From assembly GCF_036323735.1 (NCBI RefSeq), contig NC_086025.1, positions 112,418,688-112,482,687 on the forward strand: a DNA stretch of 64,000 bases, written 5' to 3'. The stretch is from Rattus norvegicus (Eukaryota; Chordata; Mammalia; Rodentia; Muridae). The translations under genes and the position numbers were made by a program. Positions 1-11,800 of the stretch are shown piece after piece. The notes under the pieces were generated by a model. That model saw only the letters and a program-made list of their open reading frames with translations. It searched no databases and had not been told where the DNA came from. Each line of letters starts with the position of its first letter. Within the stretch, counting starts at the first letter, position 1.

Positions 1-78
1 GAGAGGGGCGGCGGGCTGGGTGCGCCGCGGAGCCCGGCCCGAGAGTCCCGTGCAGCGTCCTCGGGCGCCGCCATGACG
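1..78 (+). CDS. Triobp: Triobp exon 1: 5' UTR end and first two codons
   Basis: GC-rich, CpG-rich leader running in from upstream, ending in ATG ACG followed by GTGAGT. Only Met-Thr is coded here (73-78). The ATG is chosen because splicing to 5162 gives the known Tara N terminus [11 protein letters not shown] in frame and the ATG sits in a GCCGCC Kozak context. The promoter itself is left of the window. Confidence 0.93.
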
Positions 79-885
79 GTGAGTGGCCCCGGCTGGAACC
101 CAGCGAGGCTGGGGACCGAGTGCCCGGGCAGCTCGGTCCAGACTTGCCCCCTTGGTTCCCTGCCCTCCTCCCCCCGCGGAGCCCGTGCTGTGGAGGGCAG
201 TAGTCACTGACAGACTAGGGCTATATTTTCTCTGCCCACCAGATCTTATGGTGGAAGCCCGAGTCCTCCAAGGCTGCTTGGCTTGGGCCTCGGAAGAGGT
301 GTTCCCGGCCTTGGTCGGGTCGCGCTGACCTGACCTGAACAGGGATGGTTGTTCAGCCCATGTGGGATCTGGCCAGAGGTTTGGGGTATCCGGCCCCGCC
401 CACCCCATAGTTGGGAGACCGCTCTAGGGTAGCTGAAACTGAGTCTTCACAGCGTTAAGAGCTGGGGCCTTGGGCGGGGTCAGAGGTTTCAGTTTCTCTT
501 GGAGGTCGGCTGTACCAAGACTTGTCAATCAATGGCTGTGCCCTGATCATCCTGTCGAAGCTCACAGTTGAGAGCACTCTTCTCCCTGTTTCACAGCCAA
601 GTGGATTGATACTCGGGGTGGGGTGCTAATGAGGTGTCCTGAATGTAAGAGAAGAAGCAGCCTTGTTTCCAGGTCGGTCTGACCACCTGGCCATCAAGTT
701 CTGGAGTGGAGGGGTGGGGCAGTTTTTGATTTCTGGCTAGTACCCCAGACAGGCTCTGGGAGTCTAGTGGCCCTCCTGGGGTTGGGAGGAGGATGAACAG
801 GGTGTGTATGCACATGCGCAACCCAGCCTTCTAGTGAGGGGTGGGCTGTGCTGCTGGGGGTGTGGTCTGTCTGTGGGGCCCCTGC

Positions 886-920
<35 letters not shown>

Positions 921-964
921 TGACCTGGCTCTGTTGTCGGGGGGCGTGGTCTGTAGTGCCCCTG

Positions 965-1014
<50 letters not shown>

Positions 1015-1844
1015 GTGCGTGCGTGCGTGCGTGCGTGTGTGTGTGTGTGTGATGACCTGGCTCTGTTGCCTGGACTTCCTCGGCCTCCCCACATCCTGCC
1101 ACCTCCCTACTGGCCTTTCCTGGCGTCAGCAACCTCCCCTTCCCTGTTAGGGAGCCGAGGGATGTTGGGGGAGGAGTGGAGGCAGTGTCCTGGTGTGGGG
1201 GGGAGGTGGTTGCTTGGCTCAGTGGGCCCCTAGCAGATGCTAAACTGGGTGCTTTCATAGTACCAGATTCAAAGTTGACAGACCAACCCCATTGGACAGT
1301 TGGGGAAGCTGAGTGTAGGAATGAAGTGTAGAGCCCTGGTGATACAGTTTGGCCTTGGCTAGGCCAAAATTTATGCCTCAGTCAGTCTCAGTTTGCTTTC
1401 CAGGGAGAGATAAGAAATGTACACAGTTGCCACTCCCAAGAAGCACGCGCTAGGCGGGGGTGAGTCTGCTGAGCGCCTCCTGTGTACCTGCATCCTGAGC
1501 GAGGGGTGCCAGGAGGCGGGAGAGTACATACATCCCTGCTGCTAGGAGGGCTTCCTGAAGGAGTTGTCCTTTGATTGCAAGACTTTGTCAGATGGTGATG
1601 GAATGTGGAGGAAGGGGTGTGTAGATTAAGGCTAGTGGGCAAAATTGGGGATGCTGAAAGCCTAGAGTAGGGTCTGGGGAAGGGCCAGACCATGAGTAGT
1701 GAGTATCATGAATGATTTGAAGCAGGGAAGAGGCTTGAGGTTTCCGGCCACACTGCTCACTGGGCTCCTCCTGGGTTCCATTCAGAACCCAGGGCTTGTT
1801 TTCAGGTCCTTCCAGCCTTCAAACTCTGTTCATGTCTGCCATCT

Positions 1845-1935
<91 letters not shown>

Positions 1936-2812
1936 CTCACTCCTAACTGAGTAGTGTTCTATACAGAGCAAGTGGCACAGGACCGGGCCGGGTAAGAAAG
2001 GCTTCTTCAGGGAGCCAGTGGATCCTGGTTGACCTAGAATCCAGAGCCTCTTTCTCATTTCGCCTTAGCCAGGCCAGACTGTGTTAAGGAGCCTCATTCT
2101 GCAGCCACTGCTGCACATCAAATTATATACTTGTTCTGTTCTTATACTGTCTGTCTGTCTGTCTCCTAAGTACCTGGTGCCTTCAGGACTGCTTGGGACT
2201 CTGAGCCCTGTCTGTACTGCATCAGCCCACCCAGAGGGAAAATGAAAGCGTTTTATTTATTTTTTTTTTCTTTTTTTCGGAGCTGGGGACCGAACCCAGG
2301 GCCTTGCGCTTCCTAGGCAAGCGCTCTACCACTGAGCTAAATCCCCAACTCCTGAAAGTGTTTTATGAGGGGCCTGATGCCTCAGGGGGCTCTGCAGAGG
2401 GAGGGGGGGAGGTGGCTGGGTAGATGATCTTATGGGGTGAGCTCTGGCTTGGTCAGCAGAGGAAGATGCCTAGTATTTCAAGGTGAGGACATGGCAGATG
2501 TAAGAGACTTGGAGGGAGGTGTCCTTGTGTGTTGGGGATCTGTGAGCACAGTGTGGTGGAATAAACAGGGTCGGGGCAGACGGGCGGGAGAGATTAAGGC
2601 ATTTAATGACCCCAGTAAAAGGGTCCCCTTAGCTGTCCGCGCTTAGAAGGGTCAGCAGCTCGGGCTGAATGACAGGCAGGAATGACCTGTGGTACTGGTT
2701 GGGGAAGGAGGGTGTTCCTCATGCTAGTCTTGCTGGTGGAGAATGGGCCTCTGGGCCTGAGGAGTTGGGGAAGCTGTGGCCCTCTGAATGCACCTTGTCC
2801 AGGTTTTGTCAG

Positions 2813-2860
<48 letters not shown>

Positions 2861-5800
2861 CTGTGTCTGTGTCTGTCCGTCTGTGGATGCACACTTCTGG
2901 AGGAAGCTAGAGGTTGGCTTTGGGAACGCCTCTCTCTTCACTGTATTTTTTTAAGACAGAATCTCTTACTGCATCTGTACTGTATTTTTTTTCTTTTTCT
3001 TTTTTTCTTTTTCTTTCTTTTTCTTTTTTCTTTTTTTCAGGGCTGGGGACCGAACCCAGGGCCTTGCACTTGCTAGGCAAGCGCTCTACCACTGAGCTAA
3101 ATCCCCAACCCCTGTACTGTATTTTTTAAGATAGAATCTCTTACTGCATCTGTACTTTCCAGTTTAGGCTGACTCACAGCAAACCAAAGGGATCCTGTGT
3201 CTACATTGCCTGGGTAGGATTATAGGCGCGTACCGTCCAATCCAGCTTTTTATATGGGTGCTAGGGGTCCAAACTCAGGTCCTTGGGCTCATGTGGCACA
3301 TGCTTCACTGACTGAACCACCTCCCTAGTTCTTGTCAGATCTCTCCACCCTGCCCATAGGTTCCCCTCCCAGAAGGATTAAACACTCACTTTGCTGGTCT
3401 TCTCTCCCTGAAGTTGCTACGCTGCGTCACACCAGACTTGACATGCCTTCGTTGTTACTGGGCTTGAGTCACCTGGCTCTCTGACTGGGGCAGGGGCAGA
3501 ACCCATGGTCATTTGCCACACATGAAACAGAGCCTGGATGGGGCCACACTTGTGACGAAGGGAACTGGTCGCTGCTATGGCGCACACTTGGAAAGCAGCA
3601 TTCTGGGTCCCTGTCTGTCATTGTGCCTGGTGGCCTTCTCCTCTGGATTAGCCCCATCATACCAGCTTTTGGCTGCTTGGAATCAGGGGCTCTGCCCCAA
3701 AGCACAGGAATGTATGCGAAGGAGATAAAAATATTCCTACACAGCCTCTCCTGAGACCTGTTGTGTTAGGCCTCTCCTCCAGGTCCTGAGGCTGTGGTCA
3801 GGTGTTAGAGTCTATGTTGAAGGGAAGGTTTTTTCAGCCCACCAGATATGGGTGATCACCGTCTTCAGTCTTAGCTGGGAATCATCCTGGGTTGCCTTGT
3901 CACAGATGGGAGACGCTCTGACAGAAGAGAAAGCAAACAGGATGAACACAGCCCCAGGGTTTCCGGGCTTGGAGCACAGCCCACCTCCTCCCTCAGACAG
4001 GTATACAGGATGAGGGAGCCCCAGCTGTAGCCGTGGATGGCTCTAGGTGTTTAGGCTGCTTGATGGGGGTTCTCTCAGCACACTTACGCTACCTGAGGAA
4101 AATGGGGTTCTCTAGAAGAGAACAGGCCCACAGAGATGGCAGGGTCAGGTGGTTCCCAGCTGCCACTGCCACCCTGCTACACGGTCCCAAAGACTATCTT
4201 CGTGCAACCAGACACCTTGGCCTGGTGAGGCTCACTTGATGCACATTCTGATAGGTGGGCTCAGAGCCATGGCAACAGGTGGCCACCTCCTCCCCGCCAG
4301 CCTGTTTGGTCTGCCCTGTTGTTCTCCCTGCCAGTGGGCAGAAGCTGAGGCTACTGAAGGACAGGGGACCTAGATAGGAGAGGGCCCCAGTGGTCAGAGA
4401 GGATCTGGTGGATGATACATTCCAGATGAGCAGGTCAGGGAAATGCCAGGATGCGCACCCACATGTAGACCCAGGCAGAGACATCCAGCTCACAGCCTCC
4501 CTGTGCCTGTGGAACAAGCTGCAGCTGGGGGCTCCCAGACTTCAGGGCTATGCCACCCTGGGTAGGACCTGCCAGGTAGGGCTTGCCAGGATTGAGGTGC
4601 TATGGCCTGTCTAAGGAGACATAGGGGAAAGAGGCCCTAGAGTATCTGACCTCAGTCTGGGCCTGGCTCAACCTTTCAGGGTGTCTAGGAGATGAGGGAA
4701 GGGCAGGAGTAGCGGCTCGGATAAAGCATTAGGTTGTGCTCTGCATGGCCCACCTAGATCTTATCGAAGAGGACTCGGACATTGGCTAGGCTGTTTCTCG
4801 GGGCTACCCTCTGGATTCCCCAGGGCTCTCTTTATAGGCAAAGTTCCTTTTGTTGGCCCCCCATCTTGGGTGGGGCCAGGGAGCTTGGACATCTGGGATG
4901 GGTGTTAGCCACTCAGCTCCACCTCTTGGCTCTCAGGAGATGCTGGGGAAAGGTCCAAGGCTATCTCAGTGGCTGGGAGTCTGCTTGGTTCTGCTTGGTT
5001 TAGGAGGGGAAGTTAAGTTCTCTGGGTTCTTTGCTCTCTCCATTGGTCTCCCAGGACCTCAGTGTCACAGGACTAGGGCAAGATGACTGTCACGTTTCCT
5101 TGTAGCAGCACAGTTGGCTTTCTTACTAAGTCTGACCGTTTGCCTTCTGATCCACCCACAGCCCGATCTGCTCAACTTCAAGAAGGGATGGATGTCGATC
5201 TTGGATGAGCCTGGAGAGGTAGGAAGCTGGATGGGAGAGGTTGGCTGGGCTGATGCAGGGCTTCTGTGGAACGGCTCTTGGGCTGGGCAAAGAGGTTCAT
5301 TGTGAGGGCCAGTGACAACCCTAATGGAGTCAAATCTCTGGTCCTAGTGAGTACTCAGGAGGGACCGGTTGCTAGCTTTAGGCTTCCTCATAGTCCTAGT
5401 GTGTAAGTCACAGGGTAGAGCTTCTGTACCCTGCACGCTCCAGATCCCATCTTTAGCTCTCACCAGCAGTGTCTTGGCTCTCCTTCCTCAGGACAACACT
5501 GGCTAGGAATCTGAGGGTCTTTTCTGTGAAGCCTGAATTGTACCAACTTCCAGACAGTACAGAGTAGGGCACGGAACACAGGCCAGACCTGTCGGTGGAA
5601 CCACAGCCTCCGTCACCAGATCTGTGACATGGGTGTGATGGAGAACAGAGTCACGGAGGTCACTGCGTTGAGGAGCCAGAAGCCCCTGTTGTCTGGGTTG
5701 ATAAGCTCAGTTCTTCACCGTCCATCTTTCTAGTCTGCTGTGGCTGTCCGTGGAAATAGCTGGGGCCGTGCTGTCCACTAGCCCTGCTCTTTCAGCTGCC

Positions 5801-8800
5801 AGGCAGGCCGACGGCTGGGAGCTGCACTGGCTCTCTGCCTACTCTGCCTGCATGCGCCTGTGGCTCAGATCTGCATGTGGCCTGCATGCCGGGCAGGGCT
5901 CAGAGCCAAGGGGAATCGCATTGTGTTTCCTGCCCACGCGCTTTAGTCCCCGCAGCCAGCAGCCTTCTGTCCCTCCTGCCTGCTCGCCATCCCTTAGTGG
6001 CTGCTCTCCAGGCTCACACAAGGCCTGGCGCCCTGCCAGTGACCCCTCTCTGGCCTCCCTACCCAAAGTCCCCGGAGGGCAGAAGGATTATAGGCCCCAC
6101 CCAGAACTGGCCGTTATTCATGCTCTAACATTGGGTTTTGGAATGTCCAAACTGGAAGGGCCTTGGGAGGGCAGCCAGCCCAGCCCCTCATGCACAGATG
6201 GGAGTCAGGTCCACAAGAATGAGCTCTCTTTCTGGCTGAGTGATACCCTGGGCAGCCCAGGCCTAGAACCTGGTACCTTGGGCCCTCAGAGCTCCACCAG
6301 CTTCTGTTGCAATTAGTGACAGAGTAGGCCTAGACCTCTAAGAAACCATTTTTCATAGAACCCACCTCACTTTGCAGAGACAGTTGAGTTCCCAAGTGGT
6401 ACCTTAGTCCACTCCAGGAGCAAGATTGTTCTAAGTGGCTGGTGTCTTTGAACTGTCCTCAGGCTCCTGTGCTACATGCCGTGAGAGACACATGGGGGAC
6501 AGATAACCTCCAACACGACCCAACATCGGGGGACTTCTTGCCAACCCCAGTATACAGTCAGAACACTGAAGGTTGGGGAGAGGTGACCCTTGCACATGGC
6601 AAGGCAGCACTCACACTCTGGGTGTTTGGTGCTAAAGCCTGTTTCTCAGGGGAGATGCCTGGGAAGAAGTAGAAAACATCACCCTCAAATGCTAGAAACC
6701 ATATCATGTCCCTGAGGAATAAAAATAGGAAACAGCCTAGACAGGGTTGGTGCTATTGGGGGAGCCCCAGGAGGTTTCACTGGAAGACACTGATCTTGGA
6801 AGAGGGCTGATCTCAGCTGGAATCCCAGTAAAGTGGCCAGATGGGGTCTGAGATACACAGGGGATGCCAGGCTCAGCCGCCCGTGTGGCTCCCCAGCCTG
6901 AGGGAGGCACTGCAGAGACTCAAACTGCAGAATCACAAATGTGAGGGGTTAACCAGTGTATTCTCACACTAGAACCTCCCCACACCCCACAGCACAGACC
7001 AGGAGGCGGCACTCAGTGGCCTGCCTCAGACCTCTTTCTAGTCCTTCTGAGAGGCCTTTGTCCTTGACCCTGTATCAGTCCAACGGGCCTGTGGAGAAAG
7101 ACTTGCAGAGGTCTGACCCCACTTAGTCACTGCCCCTGTAGGCATTTAACCTCACAAAGCCCTGTCCCTTCCCTCATCTGCACTGGAGGAAGGCACGTGC
7201 TATGCTGAGCTTTGGCGTCCTGAGAGGTCTGGAATGGGCTGCGAATACTTCAGTTAATAGAATGGTTGCCTCCCAGGCAAACAGTGGCCTCGACCCCCAG
7301 CATCACATAATCCAGGCATGATGGCACATACCTGTAATTCTAGTGCCCAGAAGGGTGAAGGCCAGACGATCAGAAAAGTTCAGGGTTGAGGCAGCAAGAC
7401 AGTTTAGCCGCTAAAGCACTTACCATGGCAAACTTGGTGACCTGAGTTAATTCCTGGAATCTGGGAAGAGTAAAGGTGACGGAACAAGAACAGTCTCCAC
7501 AGAGTTGTCCTCTGACCCATATGCACACTGCTGACATGTACCCTTCCACATGACATACATGTGCACTTACATACATGTACCCACCAACATGCTCTGACAC
7601 ACGTGTGCACTGACATACATATACCATCCACATGCTCTGATACACATGCACATATACCCATCCACATGCTCTATGTGCATTGACATACCTGTACCTGGTC
7701 ATCCTTGTTCCATCACAAGCTGAAAGCCAGCCCAAGCTACATGCAACCATGTCTCAAAAAACTACAAAAACAGTAGTGTGGGGGTGCCAGCGAGCAGAGA
7801 AAGGCTGCACGCTGGAGCACAGAAGGCCTAGTTACTGAGGAGGGGCAGTCCATTTCATAGCCTCTGTCTGCTTGGCTTCAGATCTGATCTGCCCTTCACA
7901 TCCCTCAGCTGTAGGAACAAGGTTAAAGGATGGACAAGCACACACAGGCTTCCCAGAACCTTTCCTCACTGTCTCCTCTTTCACAGTGGAAAAAGCATTG
8001 GTTTGTGCTGACAGATTCAAGCCTCAAATATTACAGAGACTCCACGGCTGAGGAGGTGAGGTGCCTGGGTGGGCGGGCCCCTGGGAGGGCTGGCAGCTGT
8101 GGTTGGTGTTCGAGCAGTGGGAACCCATCGTGGATTTTCTTGCTTTAGGCCGATGAGCTGGATGGGGAGATCGACCTGCGATCCTGCACGGACGTCACAG
8201 AATATGCAGTCCAGCGCAACTATGGCTTCCAGATCCATGTGAGGCTGCATGTAGATCTGGGAGGCGGAGGGTGTAACCCGAGGCCCTGGGCAGGCAGTGA
8301 CCTGACTCACTTGCTCATTTACTCTCAGACTACCCTCTGCCAGTCAGCAGTTCTGATGCCCATACTTAACATACCTAGGGAGGCACTTTCCACAGACAGG
8401 CAGAGGGTGTCTGTCATACCCTCCACTCACTCAACCCCATACACCCTCCTGGGAAGGAAGGGCTACCTCCCCAAGGGGAGAGAACCCAGGGCTGGCCATG
8501 TGTCGAGTTACACGTAAGGTGTCCTTACAGACCAAGGATGCTGTATATACCTTGTCGGCCATGACCTCGGGCATCCGGCGGAACTGGATTGAGGCTCTCA
8601 GGAAGACTGTGCGTCCAACTTCAGCCCCAGATGTCACCAAGTATGTATTGGGCTGGACTGGGACCCCGGTGGGGGATGAAGATGTTGTGTCCCTGAGTGG
8701 GGTTCTGTGCACTCACCTGAAGGCCCTGTGACTGTACCTTCTGGGGCTCAGTTAATCTAGTAACAAACTGTGGAAAGAGAACACACGTCCTTGGCCATTC

Positions 8801-11800
8801 AGAGATCCTCTGAGAATGAGGATTTTACCTGCTGTCTCATTATTCCGTCCTCCTATATTCTAACAGCTGGATGGGGTCCTAGTGACTTAGAGAGAAGGCT
8901 TGAGAGGCTCTTCTGCTAGCTCGGCCTCGTCACACAGCTGCCTCTAGTTGCCTCGGTTAAGGGGGATGCAAGCATGAGTCCCCAAGCCTGACTAGACCCT
9001 GATTATTCAGCCAGAGGGCAAAGGCCTTTCCATCTACACCTCAGGCTCCTCACTTGTCATGTTCGAGCTGTGTAGGCATGTGCCCAGGGCCGTTGGTGAA
9101 TTCTGCAGAATTGCACTGTTGGGCCGTTCTGGTGTAGGCTAGAGTGCTCTGCAAGACTGGCCCAGAAGTGTGCGGTACAGGACTGGTGTTCAGCACAGCA
9201 GCTTGGTCCTCAGGTCAGAAGGCACAGCTGAACTGCAGAGAGAAGGCCCTTTAGAGGGAGTTGCTTCTACCCGCCCCCTAGTAATGTGGTCACGTGATCA
9301 CATTGCTTCAGGGGATGCTGGGAAACATAGGTAGAGCTGAATGACAGTGAACACAGCCAAGCTGCTGCTGTCACTTACTCGACATCTCAACAACATACAC
9401 ACTGCTCACTCAGGTTTCAGTGTGTCCCCTCGTCAGCAGGGCCTACACTGAGCCCCTGAACCCAGGGCCTGGCCTTACGCATTTTTAAGGTTTCTTTTGT
9501 GTGTGTGTATTTGTGTGTATGTGTATGTTGCCTGTATATATGTCTGTCTGTGCACCATGTGTGTACGGTGCCCATGGAGGCCAGAAGAGGGCATAAGATC
9601 CCCCGAGTCATAAATGGCCGTGCAAGTGCTGGGAGCCAAACCCAAATCTTCCACGAGAGTAGCTAGCGCTCTTAACTGCTGAGCCATCGCTTCACTATTT
9701 GTGTATTTGTTGCTGTTACTGTTGTTTTATGACTTCCGTAACACATGCACAAAGGATGGGATCTCCTGTTTTGCACACTGAGCCCCCACATCCATGCCAT
9801 ATGAGACACTGCTGTCCTGTGTTCCTCATACAGTGACCAGAACTTCAAGAGGGACCAGCCTGGGGGCTGGGGATTTAGCTCAGTGGTAGAGCGCTTACCT
9901 AGGAAGCGCAAGGCCCTGGGTTCGGTCCCCAGCTCCAAAAAGAAAAGAACCAAAAAAAAAAAAAAAAAAAAAAAAGAGGGACCAGCCTGGCAGATGATCT
10001 GCTAAGGTCTTCCCAGGGTCTGATAATAATGAGGCGTGAGTTCTCAATCTCTAGGCTGGACTGCTTGCTCACTGGGGTCCATGTCCAGCCCCTGCCCAGG
10101 GGCCTGACTTATGAGTAACCCCTCTGCAAGTGCTTGTATGAGACTTGAGTGGACAGAGATCCCCTGACGAGGCTCTGTTGATTCCTAGGCTCTCAGAATG
10201 CAATAAGGAAAACACACTGCATGGCTACGGCACTCAGAAGAGCTCCCTGAAGATAGGGGAGCAGCGGACGGGCTCTGAAGTTATCGGCCGGGGTGGTCCT
10301 CGAAAGGTGGATGGATCACGGCAGTCACTGGACTACGTGGAACTCTCTCCATTAACGCCAAGCTCCCCACAGCGCGTGCGTACTCTGTCCCGCTCCACTC
10401 CTGAACGCCCAAGCAAACAGGAGGATCTGGAGCGGGACCTGGCACAACGCTCTGAGGAAAGACGCAAGTGGTTCGAGTCCACGGACAGCAGGACCCCAGA
10501 GACGCCCAGTGGTGATGGGTCTCGAAGGGGCCTGGGTGCCCCACTGACTGATGACCAGCAGAGCAGGCTCAGTGAGGAGATTGAGAAGAAGTGGCAGGAA
10601 CTGGAAAAGCTGCCCCTGCGGGAGAACAAGCGAGTGCCGCTCACTGCCTTGCTCAACCAAGGCCACAGTGAGCGTCGGGGACCTACAAGTGACAGCCATG
10701 AGGCCCTGGAGAAGGAGGTAGGGTTCTCTCCCCAGCTGCTGACTGGGTCAGTGGGCATGGCCTGACATTGGCCCTGCAGCCCTGTGGTGATGAGGAGCTC
10801 ACCCCTTTCTGACTTGCCAACTGGCACCTCAGGCTCCTCAGAGGGCACTGCCTCTTTGACTGATTTGCACATTGCCTTTGTTTTGTATGGCTTTTTCTGC
10901 CCTTAACCACAGGGAGGAGGCATGAGGAGAGGTGACGAACAGGCCATTTGCTGGATACTGTGACACCCTGAGCCGGGTTAGGTGCCCCTTTGCCCTCCTT
11001 GGCTTCTGATCTGCTAGATCCCACTACAGCATTCATCCAGGGGAAGTGAGCACAGGGATGTCACCCCATTCCCTTCATGGGCTGATAGATACTGCGACTA
11101 CAGTGTGCTCTTCCCAATCTTGTCTTTTCATCTCTGGGCCAAAGCTCACCCGGGTCACTGACCTAGCCATCTTGGACACAGACACAGAGTCCTTTGTTGG
11201 TACCTCTCAGGACTGCTGCCCTTCTCCAAACCAGAGCTGTTACTATACAACCCAGGGAACCTGGGCTTGTAATGTATGGAGCTGTGGGCTCCTCCAACCA
11301 GCCCCCTTCCCCATTTTAGGACACCCATTGATCTGGGCTTCCTGTGTCCTAGGTCCAGTCTCTTCGTGCCCAGCTGGAGGCTTGGCGTCTCCGAGGGGAA
11401 GCTCCTCAGAATGCACCCAGACTCCAGGAGGACAGCCATATCCCTCCAGGCTACATCTCACAGGTAGGGTTGAAGAACTGCTCTGTGGGCCAGGGGCAGG
11501 TTTTTGGTTGCTGTGTTGTCAGAGATCACCTGTGTTTGGGAAACCCTCTGTGTGTGAGACTCGTGCCCGGCGGTTGCTACACATCATGTTGTTTAATCTC
11601 CCCACAGCTGGTGGGCATGATCACTGTGCCCATTTTACAGACAAGGCCACTGAGCTCTGAGAGGGTATGTGACCTGCCCGAGGTTGCCCAGCCTGCAGGT
11701 GTCAGAGGTGGGATTTAAGAATGGGTCCAGCTGACTGCAGAGCCTGTGTGTGAGTCCCCGTGTGACTGGTCTGCACTTGGACCTCTTCCTTGCATCACTG

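Larger units (their letters stand above)
79..5161 (+). other. Triobp: Triobp intron 1
   Basis: Begins GTGAGT and ends CCACAG. Holds the duplicated TG minisatellite (854-1069), a CA/GA tract (1846-1932), another TG tract (2813-2859), two minus-strand ID SINEs (2257-2352, 2983-3111) and an RSINE1-like remnant (3155-3330). The rest (for example 3340-5161) is unique-looking sequence with no convincing exon; ORFs there are short and lack family resemblance. Confidence 0.85.
5219..7986 (+). other. Triobp: Triobp intron 2
   Basis: Mostly unique sequence. Towards the 3' end it holds a B4 remnant (7250-7389) and a B3 element with an AC-rich tail (7391-7750). The 188-codon open frame at 5750-6316 shows no domain and no splice support, so it is not called. 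Confidence 0.85.
8641..10188 (+). other. Triobp: Triobp intron 5
   Basis: Unique sequence to about 9480 with one E-box palindrome (9289-9298), then a minus-strand B3 remnant (9481-9700) and a plus-strand ID element (9864-9974). No coding potential seen. Confidence 0.85.

Noticed and set aside
841..1258. ORFs with CVCVCV or HTHTHT runs
   Set aside because: Translated TG/CA microsatellite; the same applies to ORFs around 1,850, 2,820, 23,700, 25,900, 36,830, 48,860 and 52,730.
5750..6316. 188-codon ORF in Triobp intron 2
   Set aside because: No recognised domain, no splice-site support; human Tara has no exon here as far as I recall.
6980..7005. CTCF site (CCAGGAGGCGGCA)
   Set aside because: Two mismatches at core positions; much weaker than 63,749.
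9864..9974. tRNA gene
   Set aside because: The A and B boxes are those of the ID SINE (tRNA-Ala/BC1 derived) with A tail and target duplication; it cannot form a full tRNA. Same for the other ID copies.
11046..11660. 204-codon ORF over Triobp exon 7
   Set aside because: Reads the real exon in a wrong frame and continues into a MIR remnant.
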